Positions 24,539 to 33,085 are shown, counted from the first letter of the stretch. The stretch is DNA of 60,044 nt from Streptomyces roseochromogenus subsp. oscitans DS 12.976 (GCF_000497445.1 NZ_CM002285.1:6536459-6596502), one strand, 5' to 3'. A program made the numbers and translations. The notes: generated by a model not told the origin, from the sequence alone.

Positions 24539-25099
24539 ATGTCCAACCTGCCCGTTCCCAGCCTGGCGGCCCCAGTCACTGGCTTCCCGATCAGCCAGTC
24601 GTACCTGACGAGCCAGGTCTACAACCCGCTCACGTTCGCCTTCAACAAGCCCATCTTTAACGCGGTGCAGGCCAGCACGACGGACACGCTGACCAGTGGC
24701 ATCTCGTGGACGTCGCTGACCTTCAAGGACTCCGCCGGTATCTACCAGGACACCTACGGCGGCCACTCCCTCACGACCAACCCCAGCCGGTACGTCGCTC
24801 AGGTCGCCGGCTGGTACACGATCAACGGCTGCGCCACGTTCAGCACCACCAGCACGACCGGCGAGCGCGGTGTGCGCATCGCCAAGAACGGCACCCAGGT
24901 TCAGGGCATGTGCACCATGCTCCAGGCGCCCACAACCACCAGCGTTTCACCGGCGATCCCCACCCCGACCCGCGACGTCTTCCTCAACGCAGGCGACTAC
25001 GTCGAGGTGCAGGCCCTCCAGAACAGCGGGGTCCAGCTCACCACCATCGCCGGTACCGACCTGTCCAGCGGCCTCTATGTCCGCTTCTCTCACGTCTAG
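24539..25099 (+). CDS. tail tip protein with C1q/TNF-like C-terminus
   Basis: 186 residues, ribosome binding site GAGGAGG. Residues 25-60 contain FNKPIFNAVQASTTDTLTSG; residues 60-186 follow the beta jelly-roll pattern of C1q-like domains (SRYVAQVAGWYTINGCATF, GVRIAKNGTQVQGM, FLNAGDYVEVQALQNSG, GLYVRFSHV). Such trimeric domains sit at the ends of phage tail fibres and bind surface glycans. It is the last gene of the tail module. Confidence 0.75.
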   Translation: MSNLPVPSLAAPVTGFPISQSYLTSQVYNPLTFAFNKPIFNAVQASTTDTLTSGISWTSLTFKDSAGIYQDTYGGHSLTTNPSRYVAQVAGWYTINGCATFSTTSTTGERGVRIAKNGTQVQGMCTMLQAPTTTSVSPAIPTPTRDVFLNAGDYVEVQALQNSGVQLTTIAGTDLSSGLYVRFSHV

Positions 25100-25518
25100 C
25101 GGGAAAGGCCCCGAACGCGCTCGGCCAACTCAGTGCGACTGATCATCGCTTGCGGTTGGTCGGTTTGCGGGTCGACGACAAGGAGTGTTTCGGAGGGGAC
25201 ACCTTGCGCGGTCAATTCTTTAAGCGGCGTGTCTGCGGGAACCGTTCTCACCGGGTCCGCTTTCCCGAGCACGTCCTCAACGTTAGCGTCTTGAGCGGTG
25301 CCTCCCATCTGCTCGATAGCTGTCTCCAACGCATGGAGGGCAATACTGTGCCTCTCTCCATGCATCTCTACGATGGCCATGGTCTGGTGACTTGCCCCGA
25401 TGCTCTTAGCCGCTTCGACAACTGAAGTTTCAGGCGTGACCTCGACAGGCGTATCCTCAGCGGAAATCAGATCTTTTACTGGAAGGTCTGCCACTTCCTT
25501 GTAAGAAACCATTGCCAC
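25096..25518 (-). CDS. tandem CBS-domain protein
   Basis: A 140-residue protein made of two CBS-like units: residues ~15-65 (DLISAEDTPVEVTPETSVVE ... ASHQTMAIVEMHG) and ~80-138 (DVLGKADPVRTVPADTPLKE ... ETLLVVDPQT, AMISRTELAERV). CBS pairs bind adenine nucleotides. It is oriented against the tail genes, its 3' end overlaps the tail-tip stop by 4 bases, and base composition is visibly lower in GC than around it. It is the second gene of a two-gene unit with the membrane-protein gene. Role unknown. Confidence 0.7.
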   Translation of the reverse strand: MAMVSYKEVADLPVKDLISAEDTPVEVTPETSVVEAAKSIGASHQTMAIVEMHGERHSIALHALETAIEQMGGTAQDANVEDVLGKADPVRTVPADTPLKELTAQGVPSETLLVVDPQTDQPQAMISRTELAERVRGLSR

Positions 25519-25527
25519 ACCTCGCCT

Positions 25528-25938
25528 TCACGATCCAGGTGTGGAGGAGCCAGGATTCTGCAAATGATCAGCCAGGCTTGCAACCTGCGAACCCTGACCC
25601 CTCAACTGAGCCACTATCGACGGCCAGCCAGCCCCTACAACCAAGGCCTGGGGGATGGCCACGTCACTCCCATTGGGGACTTGTAGCACGGCTGCGAGCA
25701 CAGCACCAAAAACGACGTATCCCGCAACCTTTGCCGGGCTCCGACGCGTTGTCGCCATCTTTCCATCGTGCGCCGGAACCAACTTCTCGAAACTCGCGCG
25801 AAGTCGCGCGATGTCCCTGTCCTCAACAGCATTTAAATAGACAATCACGATGAATGCAGAGGCACCAATAAGGCCGAGGATCCCCGCAACGAGGGTGCTC
25901 CATTTAAGGAAGTCTTGCCAGGCTGTCGCCAGAAACAT
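25528..25938 (-). CDS. small membrane protein, partner of the CBS protein
   Basis: A 136-residue protein with two transmembrane helices: about residues 11-34 (WSTLVAGILGLIGASAFIVIV) and about 70-90 (VAGYVVFGAVLAAVLQV). A charged cytoplasmic-looking stretch between them (EDRDIARLRASFEKLVPAHD) may be coiled. ATG 25938 follows a GGAG-like site; longer versions from a GTG or upstream starts are possible. It ends 9 bases before the CBS gene, so the two form an operon. Lower GC than its surroundings. Confidence 0.65.
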   Translation of the reverse strand: MFLATAWQDFLKWSTLVAGILGLIGASAFIVIVYLNAVEDRDIARLRASFEKLVPAHDGKMATTRRSPAKVAGYVVFGAVLAAVLQVPNGSDVAIPQALVVGAGWPSIVAQLRGQGSQVASLADHLQNPGSSTPGS

Positions 25939-26101
25939 GTCCACTCCAACCCGGGCTCTGATTGACATCAATGGCCTATCGGAGCGTGCACTCTTGTCTA
26001 AGAGTAAGCCCACGCAACAGATTTCGCATTTTGGGTACGCGCTCCTCGCCTCACCGCCCCCGTTCGAGTGCTCGACGCAGCAGAGCAGCAGCCAGACGTA
26101 G

Positions 26102-26315
26102 TTCACGATTAGTGTGTCCGCAGGCGACGACGGCGGCAGCCTCAGCTTCTACTCCAGCGCCATCACCGACGCCTTCGTCCTCAGCCTGGCCTGAGACCCT
26201 CCGCGAGGTGACGTGGCCGGCGGGCGTCACCGCGCAGGTCACCGCGTACAAGGCCACCACGGAGATCCATTCGTACTCCACCGACCTGACGCAGGCCCAG
26301 CCCGTCTTCAGCTGA
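26102..26315 (+). pseudogene. remnants of a tail-type gene
   Basis: Between the reverse cassette and the next gene, a short frame reads TISVSAGDDGGSLSFYSSAI and ends at a TGA (26192-26194); a second frame carries VTWPAGVTAQVTAYKATTEI to a stop at 26315. Both look like beta-rich tail-protein C-terminal parts, but neither has a plausible start. They suggest that an original tail gene was partly lost when the cassette arrived. This is inference from wording only. Confidence 0.4.
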
Positions 26316-26388
26316 CCTGGCCGCCTGCTCCCTGCCGCCCCCGCAGCGTCGGGGGCTTCTTCATGCCCACGCCCAATCCGAGGACACG

Positions 26389-26832
26389 ATGACCGCAGAC
26401 ACGCCGCACATGGTGGCGGCCCACGACCAGGCCGAGACACACCGGTACACCGTCCACTTCCCGGAGCACGCTCCGCGCGAGCACGACCCGCACTACCGGG
26501 CTTTCGAGGCGTACCGCCGTCACACGAAAGACACCGCGGTCTGCTACGTCGGCGAGCGCGCCGGACACGACTCCTGCGCCGGCGGCCTGGAGCTGCATCA
26601 CGCCGTCCTGGAGTTCGCGACGGCCAACGCCGCCGACCCGGCTGCCCTGCACCGAGACTTTCCGGAGATCGCCGAAGACGCCACCGCCGAGGAGATCGCG
26701 CACTGGCTCGAATCCTCGCCCGGCGAGTTCCGCTGGCTGTGCGCCTTCCACCACAGGGGCCGCGGCGGCGCCCACACCGCCTCCCACGCCGACTGGACGG
26801 CACAGCTATACGTCCCGGGGCTCATCTCCTGA
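26389..26832 (+). CDS. HNH-like hypothetical protein
   Basis: A 147-residue protein. Central and C-terminal residues recall a treble-clef/HNH arrangement: DSCAGGLELHHAVLEF, then FRWLCAFHHRGRGGAH. Two Cys and several His could hold metal. The N-terminus is acidic with many His and Pro. Similar proteins occur between tail and lysis genes in actinophages. Nuclease activity is not established. Its TGA overlaps the ATG of the next gene. Confidence 0.55.
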   Translation: MTADTPHMVAAHDQAETHRYTVHFPEHAPREHDPHYRAFEAYRRHTKDTAVCYVGERAGHDSCAGGLELHHAVLEFATANAADPAALHRDFPEIAEDATAEEIAHWLESSPGEFRWLCAFHHRGRGGAHTASHADWTAQLYVPGLIS

Positions 26833-27017
26833 TGGGCGCCTGGCTGTGGGGCGCGTGGCTCCAGGTGTGGCCGAACCTGGCCGCGAACGTGCTGTGGGTG
26901 CCCGTCGTCGGCGTCCACCACTGGCTGACCTGCCGCCACCTGCGCGCGCTGCACGAGCAGCAGCGCCACCTGCACCACCTGATCGAGCAGAAAGAGAGCG
27001 AGGGCCAGTCGACATGA
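26832..27017 (+). CDS. small membrane-associated protein of the lysis module
   Basis: A 61-residue protein with a Trp-rich hydrophobic N-terminal half (WLWGAWLQVWPNLAANVLWV) likely to enter the membrane and a charged His/Glu-rich helix (ALHEQQRHLHHLIEQKE). It is translationally coupled on both sides (TGATG). Position before the endolysin suggests a lysis role or holin modulator, though no specific family is recognised. Confidence 0.65.
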   Translation: MGAWLWGAWLQVWPNLAANVLWVPVVGVHHWLTCRHLRALHEQQRHLHHLIEQKESEGQST

Positions 27018-27241
27018 GCTTCTGGCGTTGGTACTGGCTGGCCTGGCTTCTGATCGGGTTCGCCGTGCCGGAAACCTACGGCCTGCTGCGCAACCCGCGG
27101 GCCACCCTGTCCGAAACGGTGTGGAGCTGGTTCGGCGTGATGCGCGGCCAGTCGATCTCGCAATGGAGCGTCCAGCACTACGTGCTGCTCGTCTTCCTCT
27201 TCTGGCTGCTCTTCCACCTGGCGTTCCGGATCTGGCGCTGA
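27014..27241 (+). CDS. small two-helix membrane protein of the lysis module
   Basis: A 75-residue protein, with one hydrophobic helix at the N-terminus (WYWLAWLLIGFAVPETYG) and one at the C-terminus (HYVLLVFLFWLLFHLAFRIW), and a short loop between. Two-helix proteins next to an endolysin can be holins. Two more holin-like genes follow the endolysin, so the actual pore-former is uncertain. ATG overlaps the preceding stop. Confidence 0.65.
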   Translation: MSFWRWYWLAWLLIGFAVPETYGLLRNPRATLSETVWSWFGVMRGQSISQWSVQHYVLLVFLFWLLFHLAFRIWR

Positions 27242-27251
27242 GGGGGCGACG

Positions 27252-28679
27252 ATGACGCGGTTCATGTACGACTCCGTCTCGCCGGGGAACATCCCGGCGG
27301 GCGCGACGATGGTGGCCGGGTACGCGGATGGCCTGTACGCCAACATCCCCGACATGAAGGCCCGGTTCCCGCACGCCACGGTCGTCAGCATCGCGGTTCG
27401 GTGGACGACTCGCGCGCAGGTGATGGACGTCGAGAACGGTGACGCCACCCCGGCGCAGGCCGTGGCCTGGTGCACGCAGACGATGGCCGCCACCTCGAAC
27501 CACGAACTGACCGTGTACTGCGACACGAGCACATGGCCGGCCGTCCGGGCAGCGTTCAAGTCGGCCGGGGTGACCGAGCCGAACTACTGGGTCGCCCAGT
27601 ACGACAACGACCCGACCGTCCCGGCCGGTGCGATTGCCAAGCAGTACCAGGGCGACACCAACGGATACGACCGGAGCGTGGTGGCCGACTACTGGCCCGG
27701 CGTGGACCCGAAGCCCGCGAGCACCGAGACGTACCCTGGGGCGAACACGAGCCACTGGTACAACGCCGGCTCGAACGCGGGCGTACAGATGCAGGTCAAC
27801 ACGATCGTCTGGCACAGCACGGAGACGCTCGCGCTGCCGGACTACTCCGGCGGGTCGATCGCGCCGACGCTCACGGCAGTGCCGAACTGGGCGGCCCAAC
27901 GGCTCGACTGGTGGCAGCACTTCCCGTTCGACACCTCCGCCCGCGCCCTGGTCCACGACAAGACGCAGATCGGTACCAACACGTTGAAGTGCGCGCAGGT
28001 TGAGGTCGTGGGCACGTGCGACCCGGCCACGCACGCCGCCTGGACGAAGTCGGGCATCGCCCACCTCTACATGCCCGACCTGCCGGACTGGGCGCTCCGT
28101 GACCTGCACGCGTTCGCCCGGTGGGCGCACGACGTCCACGCCGTCCCGCTCACCTCCGGTCTTCGGTGGCTGCCGTACCCGCAGTCCTACGGGGCGAACG
28201 GTGTCCGCATGGACACCGCCGCCTGGTCAGCGTGGCGCGGGCACTGCGGCCACCAGCACGTTCCCGAGAACGACCACGGCGACCCGGGCGCCTTCCCGAT
28301 CCTCGCCGTTCTCGACCCGAAGCCTGCACCCTCGGCGCCCAGCTACCTCGTCACGGAGGACGACGACATGACCCCCTTCGCCATTCCGCCCAGCGTCGAC
28401 ATGGACATCCCCGTCGAGCCCGCCGGCACCGCCCAGGCCCCGCAGGGCGGCGCACGCAACGCTGGCGTCTGGATCGGCCTGGCCCCGCAGGGCGCCGACG
28501 GCAAGGTCAGCGTGACCTACCACCAGGGCGGCAAGTGGGCCAAGCCCACCGACCACACCGCGACCGTGGCCGGCGGAAAGCTCGTTCTCGCGCTCCCGAC
28601 GGACGGCAGCGTCGACAAGGTCCGCGTCCGCTCCGCCGTGCCGCTCCTCGCCTACGTCACCGGAAGGAAGGTCGCCTGA
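27252..28679 (+). CDS. endolysin: glycoside-hydrolase-like plus amidase domains
   Basis: 475 residues. Residues 1-165 form an alpha/beta domain of the kind found at the start of actinophage lysins (YDSVSPGNIPAGATMVAGYA ... ELTVYCDTSTWPAVRAAF ... NYWVAQYDNDPTV). From about residue 165 an amidase_2-like domain begins, with VNTIVWHSTETLALPDY bearing the zinc His, and later GLRWLPYPQSYG and HCGHQHVPENDHGDPG. Residues ~370-475 form a beta-rich extension, possibly wall-binding. It degrades the host wall at lysis. Length is long but normal for Streptomyces phages. Confidence 0.85.
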   Translation: MTRFMYDSVSPGNIPAGATMVAGYADGLYANIPDMKARFPHATVVSIAVRWTTRAQVMDVENGDATPAQAVAWCTQTMAATSNHELTVYCDTSTWPAVRAAFKSAGVTEPNYWVAQYDNDPTVPAGAIAKQYQGDTNGYDRSVVADYWPGVDPKPASTETYPGANTSHWYNAGSNAGVQMQVNTIVWHSTETLALPDYSGGSIAPTLTAVPNWAAQRLDWWQHFPFDTSARALVHDKTQIGTNTLKCAQVEVVGTCDPATHAAWTKSGIAHLYMPDLPDWALRDLHAFARWAHDVHAVPLTSGLRWLPYPQSYGANGVRMDTAAWSAWRGHCGHQHVPENDHGDPGAFPILAVLDPKPAPSAPSYLVTEDDDMTPFAIPPSVDMDIPVEPAGTAQAPQGGARNAGVWIGLAPQGADGKVSVTYHQGGKWAKPTDHTATVAGGKLVLALPTDGSVDKVRVRSAVPLLAYVTGRKVA

Positions 28680-28948
28680 TGATGAACGCGCCCGTAGAGA
28701 AGAAGGTCCAGGCGTCCACTGTGGTCGGCCTGGTCGTCGGCGTCCTGGTGACGCTCGCGAACTCCCTGGCCGGGCACAGCGAGCTGATGGGGTCCGTGCC
28801 CGCGTGGCTCCAGTCGCTGATCACCCTGGACGTGCCGCCGCTCGCAACGTTCCTGGCTGGCTGGCTCGCTCCGCATACGTCGCGGGCGGCGCCTGCCCCC
28901 GAGCCGCCGGCGGTCGCCCCCGTTGACGCGCCCAAGGTGACGGGATGA
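28679..28948 (+). CDS. holin-like protein
   Basis: 89 residues, starting at the overlap with the endolysin stop. There is one clear hydrophobic helix (TVVGLVVGVLVTLANSLAG), a second weaker one (VPPLATFLAGWLAP) and a Pro/Ala-rich tail. This fits a small holin of actinophages that opens the membrane for the endolysin. Another candidate follows immediately. Confidence 0.65.
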   Translation: MMNAPVEKKVQASTVVGLVVGVLVTLANSLAGHSELMGSVPAWLQSLITLDVPPLATFLAGWLAPHTSRAAPAPEPPAVAPVDAPKVTG

Positions 28949-29214
28949 CCACGCCGCAGCCGCCGACAACCGTCGATCTCCTGGTAGTGCTCACCCGGCT
29001 GGAGACCAAGCTCGATGCTGCCACGGCCGGTATCGCCGACCACGAGACCCGGCTGCGTGCTGCGGAGGCAACCGCCCTGACCGAGGAAGACGTGCAGCAC
29101 CTACGGGCCGACGTGGAGGCCCTGAAACGCAATAGATGGCCGCTGCCCGCGATCGGCGCCCTGGCGGGAGTCGGCGGAGCCATCGCCGGGCTCGTCGCCC
29201 TCTTTCAGCGCTGA
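28945..29214 (+). CDS. holin-like protein, C-terminal anchor
   Basis: 89 residues. The first part is a coiled-coil helix (LVVLTRLETKLDAATAGIAD ... RLRAAEATALTEEDVQ), and the C-terminus is a single transmembrane helix (PAIGALAGVGGAIAGLVALF). Such one-helix tail-anchored proteins accompany holins. It overlaps the previous stop by 4 bases and ends the lysis operon just before the strong terminator. Confidence 0.65.
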   Translation: MTTPQPPTTVDLLVVLTRLETKLDAATAGIADHETRLRAAEATALTEEDVQHLRADVEALKRNRWPLPAIGALAGVGGAIAGLVALFQR

Positions 29215-29230
29215 TCTGTGCAACGCATCG

Positions 29231-29268
29231 CCCCCTGCACGGCCGTTGGGCCGTGCAGGGGGATTTTT
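29231..29268 (+). terminator. strong rho-independent terminator of the late operon
   Basis: 14-bp perfect stem CCCCCTGCACGGCC/GGCCGTGCAGGGGG with loop GTTG, followed by ATTTTT. It lies 16 bases after the last lysis gene and marks the end of the phage late transcript. Confidence 0.9.
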
Positions 29269-29411
29269 CGCATGTTCGGAGTCTTGCGTCTTTCGGTCAT
29301 GGTGGCGCATTGTGGTCGCCCCGCCGCCTCACCGGAGTCGTCCAGATCCGGCTCTCCTGGGGGCGGTGGGCTGTCCCCCTTCGCCATCCCCCCGGTGGAA
29401 GAGGTGACACC

Positions 29412-29442
29412 AGCCCCTGCGGCTCGCCGAGCCGTAGGGGCT
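29412..29442 (-). terminator. hairpin between convergent gene groups
   Basis: A 12-bp stem (AGCCCCTGCGGC with GCCGTAGGGGCT, one imperfect pair) downstream of the minus-strand gene at 29497. No strong T-run is seen on either strand, but its place suggests it helps end the minus-strand transcript. Confidence 0.4.
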
Positions 29443-29496
29443 CAATCGTCGTCCCCCTGCCCGGCCCGCTCCACGCCCGCCATCCGGGCCCGGTGC

Positions 29497-29931
29497 TCAC
29501 GCCACGTCGATGCCCAGCTCGGTGTCCGGCCGACAGAAGCCGCAGGGTTCGATGTTCGGGTCAGTGAGTGCGGCGCGCGCTTCGTCGGCCCTGATCCGGT
29601 GCGGCGTGCCCTGGATCTTCGTGCAGTCGCTGACGTGGATCAGGGCTGGTTCGGGCCCCATGGGGGTGCGCTTCTGTTGAACCACGAACCCGATTCGGTT
29701 CGGCGCCTGAGCCAGGGCAGGGAGCCCCTTGGCTCCCTTGACCGGCCGACTTGGGCGTCTCGCGGGAGGGGCCTCGGCTTGGGTGAGTGCCGCCTGCACT
29801 GCTTTCCGCTGGAGATGGAGGTAGATGCGGACGGTCTCGTTCTCGGTGAGCCGCTCGTCGAGGTGCGCGAGGATCACCCGGAGCCGGTGGGCGTCAGGCG
29901 GCAGCGGCGGGCTAGGAGGCAGCTCGGACAT
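29497..29931 (-). CDS. DUF6233-like Streptomyces protein
   Basis: A 144-residue protein. The N-terminal helix (DAHRLRVILAHLDERLTENE, then TVRIYLHLQRKAVQAALTQA) followed by a Pro/Arg linker and a small Cys/His-containing domain (IHVSDCTKIQGTPHRI ... IEPCGFCRPD) is the layout I know for DUF6233 proteins, which are confined to streptomycetes. Role unknown. It is in an operon with, and overlaps by 20 bases, the gene at 29912. Streptomyces-type rather than phage-type. Confidence 0.7.
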   Translation of the reverse strand: MSELPPSPPLPPDAHRLRVILAHLDERLTENETVRIYLHLQRKAVQAALTQAEAPPARRPSRPVKGAKGLPALAQAPNRIGFVVQQKRTPMGPEPALIHVSDCTKIQGTPHRIRADEARAALTDPNIEPCGFCRPDTELGIDVA

Positions 29932-30118
29932 AGGGGGCACCGTGCAGCGCCGCCCAGGCCGCTGACCGCCGACCCTGCCAGTACGGGTGGAACAGCACCT
30001 CCGACGACAGGTGGATGAGCTGCTGCCGGAGCGCGGTGCGCGGTCGTACGGCGAGCTGCCGGTAGGTGGCGTGCCATTCCTCTTGGGCGCGTGCGAGGTC
30101 GTCGGGGATCGGGCTCAT
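29912..30118 (-). CDS. small hypothetical protein, partner of the DUF6233-like gene
   Basis: A 68-residue protein (SPIPDDLARAQEEWHATYRQ, then LIHLSSEVLFHPYWQG), mostly helical. It is the upstream gene of a two-gene unit whose second gene encodes the DUF6233-like protein; the pair recurs in streptomycetes in my recollection. Divergent from the HAD hydrolase gene, with ~65 bases of shared promoter region. Role unknown. Confidence 0.6.
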   Translation of the reverse strand: MSPIPDDLARAQEEWHATYRQLAVRPRTALRQQLIHLSSEVLFHPYWQGRRSAAWAALHGAPYVRAAS

Positions 30119-30183
30119 GCCCCAGATTCAATCATGTGTTCGATTTTCTGCGCATCTTGGCGTGCGAGCCGTAGGCTCACCGC

Positions 30184-30825
30184 GTGATTGAGACCATCGT
30201 GTTCGACGTCGGCGAGACGATCACTCGCGACGACCGCTACTGGGCTTCGTGGGCGGACTGGCTCAATGTCCCGAGACACACGCTGTCCGCCCTCGTCGGA
30301 GCTGTTGTCGCGCAGGGCCGGGACAATGCCGAAGCGCTCCGGCTCGTGCGGCCGGGGATCGACGTCCTTGCCGAGTATCAGGCCCGAGAGGCGGCCGGCC
30401 GCGGTGAAGGACTGGACGAGAGCGACCTGTATCCCGACGTCCGGCCTGCGCTATCGGCCCTTAAGGATCACGGCGTGCGCGTGATCATTGCGGGGAACCA
30501 GACGGCCCGTGCAGGTGAACTGCTGCGCGGCCTCGATCTTCCGGCAGACCTCATCGCCACCTCCGGAGAGTGGGGTTTCGCGAAGCCTCAGCCGGAGTTC
30601 TTTCAGCGGGTAATGGAGGTGGCGCACTCTACGCCGAGCGCGACTCTGTACGTCGGTGACCATCCCGCCAACGACGTGGTCCCGGCGAAAGCGGCTGGGA
30701 TGCGCGCCGCACATATCCGTCGTGGCCCGTGGGGGCATCTGTGGGCACAGGACGCTGATGTCGTAGCTGCTGCCGACTGGCGAATCGACAGTCTCACCCA
30801 GCTCGTCGCCATCGTCGATGGCTGA
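30184..30825 (+). CDS. HAD-superfamily hydrolase
   Basis: A 213-residue phosphatase-like protein. HAD motif I is VFDVGETIT, with the nucleophile Asp present but Gly in place of the usual second Asp (a known DxG variant). Motif II lies in VIIAGNQTAR (Asn for Ser/Thr), motif III in GFAKPQPEFF (Lys), and motif IV in YVGDHPANDV. Probably acts on a small phosphorylated metabolite; the Gly and Asn substitutions may lower classic phosphatase activity. GTG start. Not part of a phage module. Confidence 0.8.
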   Translation: MIETIVFDVGETITRDDRYWASWADWLNVPRHTLSALVGAVVAQGRDNAEALRLVRPGIDVLAEYQAREAAGRGEGLDESDLYPDVRPALSALKDHGVRVIIAGNQTARAGELLRGLDLPADLIATSGEWGFAKPQPEFFQRVMEVAHSTPSATLYVGDHPANDVVPAKAAGMRAAHIRRGPWGHLWAQDADVVAAADWRIDSLTQLVAIVDG

Positions 30826-30930
30826 GCAGTAACTTGCCCTGCCAGCCGAGCAGTTGGTGGGGCCGTTTGTGTGCACACCGAGTCTCGACGTGGGTACTGT
30901 TCGGAGTGGTTGCACCGAACTGGAGCCGAG

Positions 30931-32118
30931 ATGCCCGCACGCCCTCGTGGTGGGGTAGGCGCCCGAATCGCCTACTACCGCAGCGTCATGCGCCCGAAGT
31001 TGACACAGCAGCAGCTCGCCGAGGCTTCCTGCGTAGCCCTTGGCACGATCCGGAAGATCGAGCGCGGCGAGCGCGGCGTAAGCGACAGCACGCTCGAAGC
31101 CATCGCCGACGCTCTGGGCATCGATCCCGCACGGCTCTGCTCGGATCGAGAGTCCGTGCAAACGCGGGTCCACGACGCGCTACCAGTACTGTCCGCCGCA
31201 ATCGCCGCATACGACGTTCCCGATGACGGACCGGTGCGTCCCCTCCACGAGCTTCGCGAGGTGGTCGATGCGGCTGTCAGCTGGCGCCTCGCGGCGCGGT
31301 ACACGCGAATCGCCCGCGAGCTGCCAGACCTGCTCGCTGAACTCGCCCGCGGCTACCACCAGGCCCCGGCCGCGGAACAAGCTGAACTGGCTGGACTCCT
31401 CGTCAGGGCCTACCGCGCAGCCGACGCCGTGGCCTACAAGTTCGGCGCCCGCGACCTGTCCGCACGGCTGGTCGACCTCATGCGTTGGGCAGCTCCCGCA
31501 GCCGATGATCCGCTCTTGGCCGCGTCCGTCGCATACGTACGCACAGAGACCTTCTTCGCCGCCCGCGCGCACACTCCCGGGCTCCGGGCCCTTGAGCATG
31601 CTCTGGACGCAGTGCCAGCCCCTGCCACGGCCCCCGAGATCGCGGCACGAGGCGCCCTCCACATGCGGGCAGCGGTCATCGCCGGCCGCGCCCGTGACAC
31701 CGGGGCCGCCGCCGGGCACCTGGACGAAGCCCGAGCACTGGCTGATCAAGTCTCCGAGGACGTGTACTGCGGAACGGCCTTCGGGCCCGACTCAGTTCGG
31801 ATTCACGAGGTATCCGTCTCCGTCAGCCTGGGAGATGAGCACGTCAGCCGAGCGCTCGACGTCGCGGGCGAGTGGAAGCCTCCGAGAGACCTCCCTGCCG
31901 AACGTCGCAGCGGCTTCTACATCGAACTCGCCCGCGCCCAACTGTGGTCTGGACTCGCGGATGACGCATTCGAGTCCTTGAAGGTCGCCCGGCACATCGC
32001 GCCCCAGCACACCCGCGAGCACCCATGGGTGCGAGAAGACGCGGGCACGCTCCGGCGGCTCAAGCGTGCGGACGCTGAGACCCTCTCCAACTTCGCCGAG
32101 TGGTGCGCGGCCACCTGA
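30931..32118 (+). CDS. XRE-family regulator with TPR-like C-terminus
   Basis: A 395-residue protein. Residues 10-70 form an XRE helix-turn-helix (PKLTQQQLAEASCVALGTI, then IERGERGVSDSTLEAIADAL), and the rest is helical repeats of the TPR kind (LLVRAYRAADAVAYKFGARD, HLDEARALADQVSED). Streptomyces has many such regulators, some of which control neighbouring biosynthetic genes. It precedes a tight four-gene run leading to the RiPP-type cluster, so it is a candidate regulator of that region. ATG chosen for GGAGCCGAG upstream. Confidence 0.8.
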   Translation: MPARPRGGVGARIAYYRSVMRPKLTQQQLAEASCVALGTIRKIERGERGVSDSTLEAIADALGIDPARLCSDRESVQTRVHDALPVLSAAIAAYDVPDDGPVRPLHELREVVDAAVSWRLAARYTRIARELPDLLAELARGYHQAPAAEQAELAGLLVRAYRAADAVAYKFGARDLSARLVDLMRWAAPAADDPLLAASVAYVRTETFFAARAHTPGLRALEHALDAVPAPATAPEIAARGALHMRAAVIAGRARDTGAAAGHLDEARALADQVSEDVYCGTAFGPDSVRIHEVSVSVSLGDEHVSRALDVAGEWKPPRDLPAERRSGFYIELARAQLWSGLADDAFESLKVARHIAPQHTREHPWVREDAGTLRRLKRADAETLSNFAEWCAAT

Positions 32119-32213
32119 GCCACTACCCCTCTACCCCTCGCTGGGGTACTTGTGCCTTTCCACAGCCCCCACCATCTGTTCCACGCGTAGGAACCAGCAG
32201 ATGGGAGCGGGGA

Positions 32214-32411
32214 ATGCCTGACACACTCTCGCTCGCGCCCACGGTCATCGACGGCCGCGTGAGCATCGTCCGACTGCACGGTGAGGCCTGCTTCGACTGC
32301 GGAGCGGTCAACAAGACCCTGCGCGAGGCTGGGCACGTCGTCGTCCGGGGCAGCACCCGCGTGTGGCAGATCGTCACATGCGGATGCCGCAGCAAGGCGA
32401 ACGCCGTGTGA
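32214..32411 (+). CDS. small Cys-containing hypothetical protein
   Basis: A 65-residue protein with three Cys-bearing spots (EACFDCGAVN near residue 27, VTCGCRSK near residue 57), probably a small zinc ribbon. Ribosome binding site GGAGCGGGGA. It opens a run of four genes coupled by overlaps (32214-34217). Similar tiny proteins follow XRE/TPR regulators in streptomycetes. Role unknown. Confidence 0.6.
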   Translation: MPDTLSLAPTVIDGRVSIVRLHGEACFDCGAVNKTLREAGHVVVRGSTRVWQIVTCGCRSKANAV

Positions 32412-33085
32412 ACGCCAAAGCCACCCACCGCGAGACCCCGGCGACCGCGCGAACGGCCCCGGGGGATGGCCGACTAGTAGGAGTCGACATGGCGCACCGT
32501 ATCGCCCCGGAAAGAGGGGCGACACTGCTACTTCCGCTTCCTCCGCAATTCCCATTGCCCGTCCGGAGCGATAGGCGCCCCGACTCGCCGGAGACTATCC
32601 GGACCTGGCTCGCAGGCGCTCACCGCTCGACCGAGCAGGCCCGCCGCGAATGGCAGACGCAGGGGCTCGCGATACTGCCGCTCGGCGCCGGGTGGGGCGC
32701 GGTCCGGATCCCCGGAACTATCGTGCACGCGGCCGTCGGCAGCGACGACCCGCAGGCCGTCGCGGACGCCGTGGCACATCACCTGCGCGGCCCCGTCATC
32801 TACGACGTGCTGGTGGCAGGCCCCACCTACTGGGCGCTCGTACCGTACTGGCCGGCCATCACCTGGACCGGGACCGCTGAGACGCCCCTGCTCGGCCCCG
32901 GCAGCTTCCTCGGCGTGCCCGACGTCGAGGTCACCGAGCCGCCCGGCTCGTACTGGGTCAGGCCGCCCCGTAACCGCCACGACCTCTGTCAGCGCGAGGC
33001 CGTCTTCGACTTCATCCTGCGCGGCCGCCGCCAGCTGCGCGCGCAGGAAGAGCCCGCCACGACGGCCCTGGAGCTGGGCCGATGA
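32408..33085 (+). CDS. hypothetical Streptomyces protein
   Basis: A 225-residue protein starting at a GTG overlapping the previous stop; an internal ATG at 32489 is an alternative. The middle part (EWQTQGLAILPLGAGWGAVR ... DPQAVADAVAHHLRGPVIYD ... YWALVPYWPAITW) resembles the N-terminal bifunctional primase/polymerase-like domain seen in Streptomyces mobile elements, but the catalytic acidic residues of that family are not clear. Function is not assigned. Confidence 0.6.
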   Translation: MNAKATHRETPATARTAPGDGRLVGVDMAHRIAPERGATLLLPLPPQFPLPVRSDRRPDSPETIRTWLAGAHRSTEQARREWQTQGLAILPLGAGWGAVRIPGTIVHAAVGSDDPQAVADAVAHHLRGPVIYDVLVAGPTYWALVPYWPAITWTGTAETPLLGPGSFLGVPDVEVTEPPGSYWVRPPRNRHDLCQREAVFDFILRGRRQLRAQEEPATTALELGR

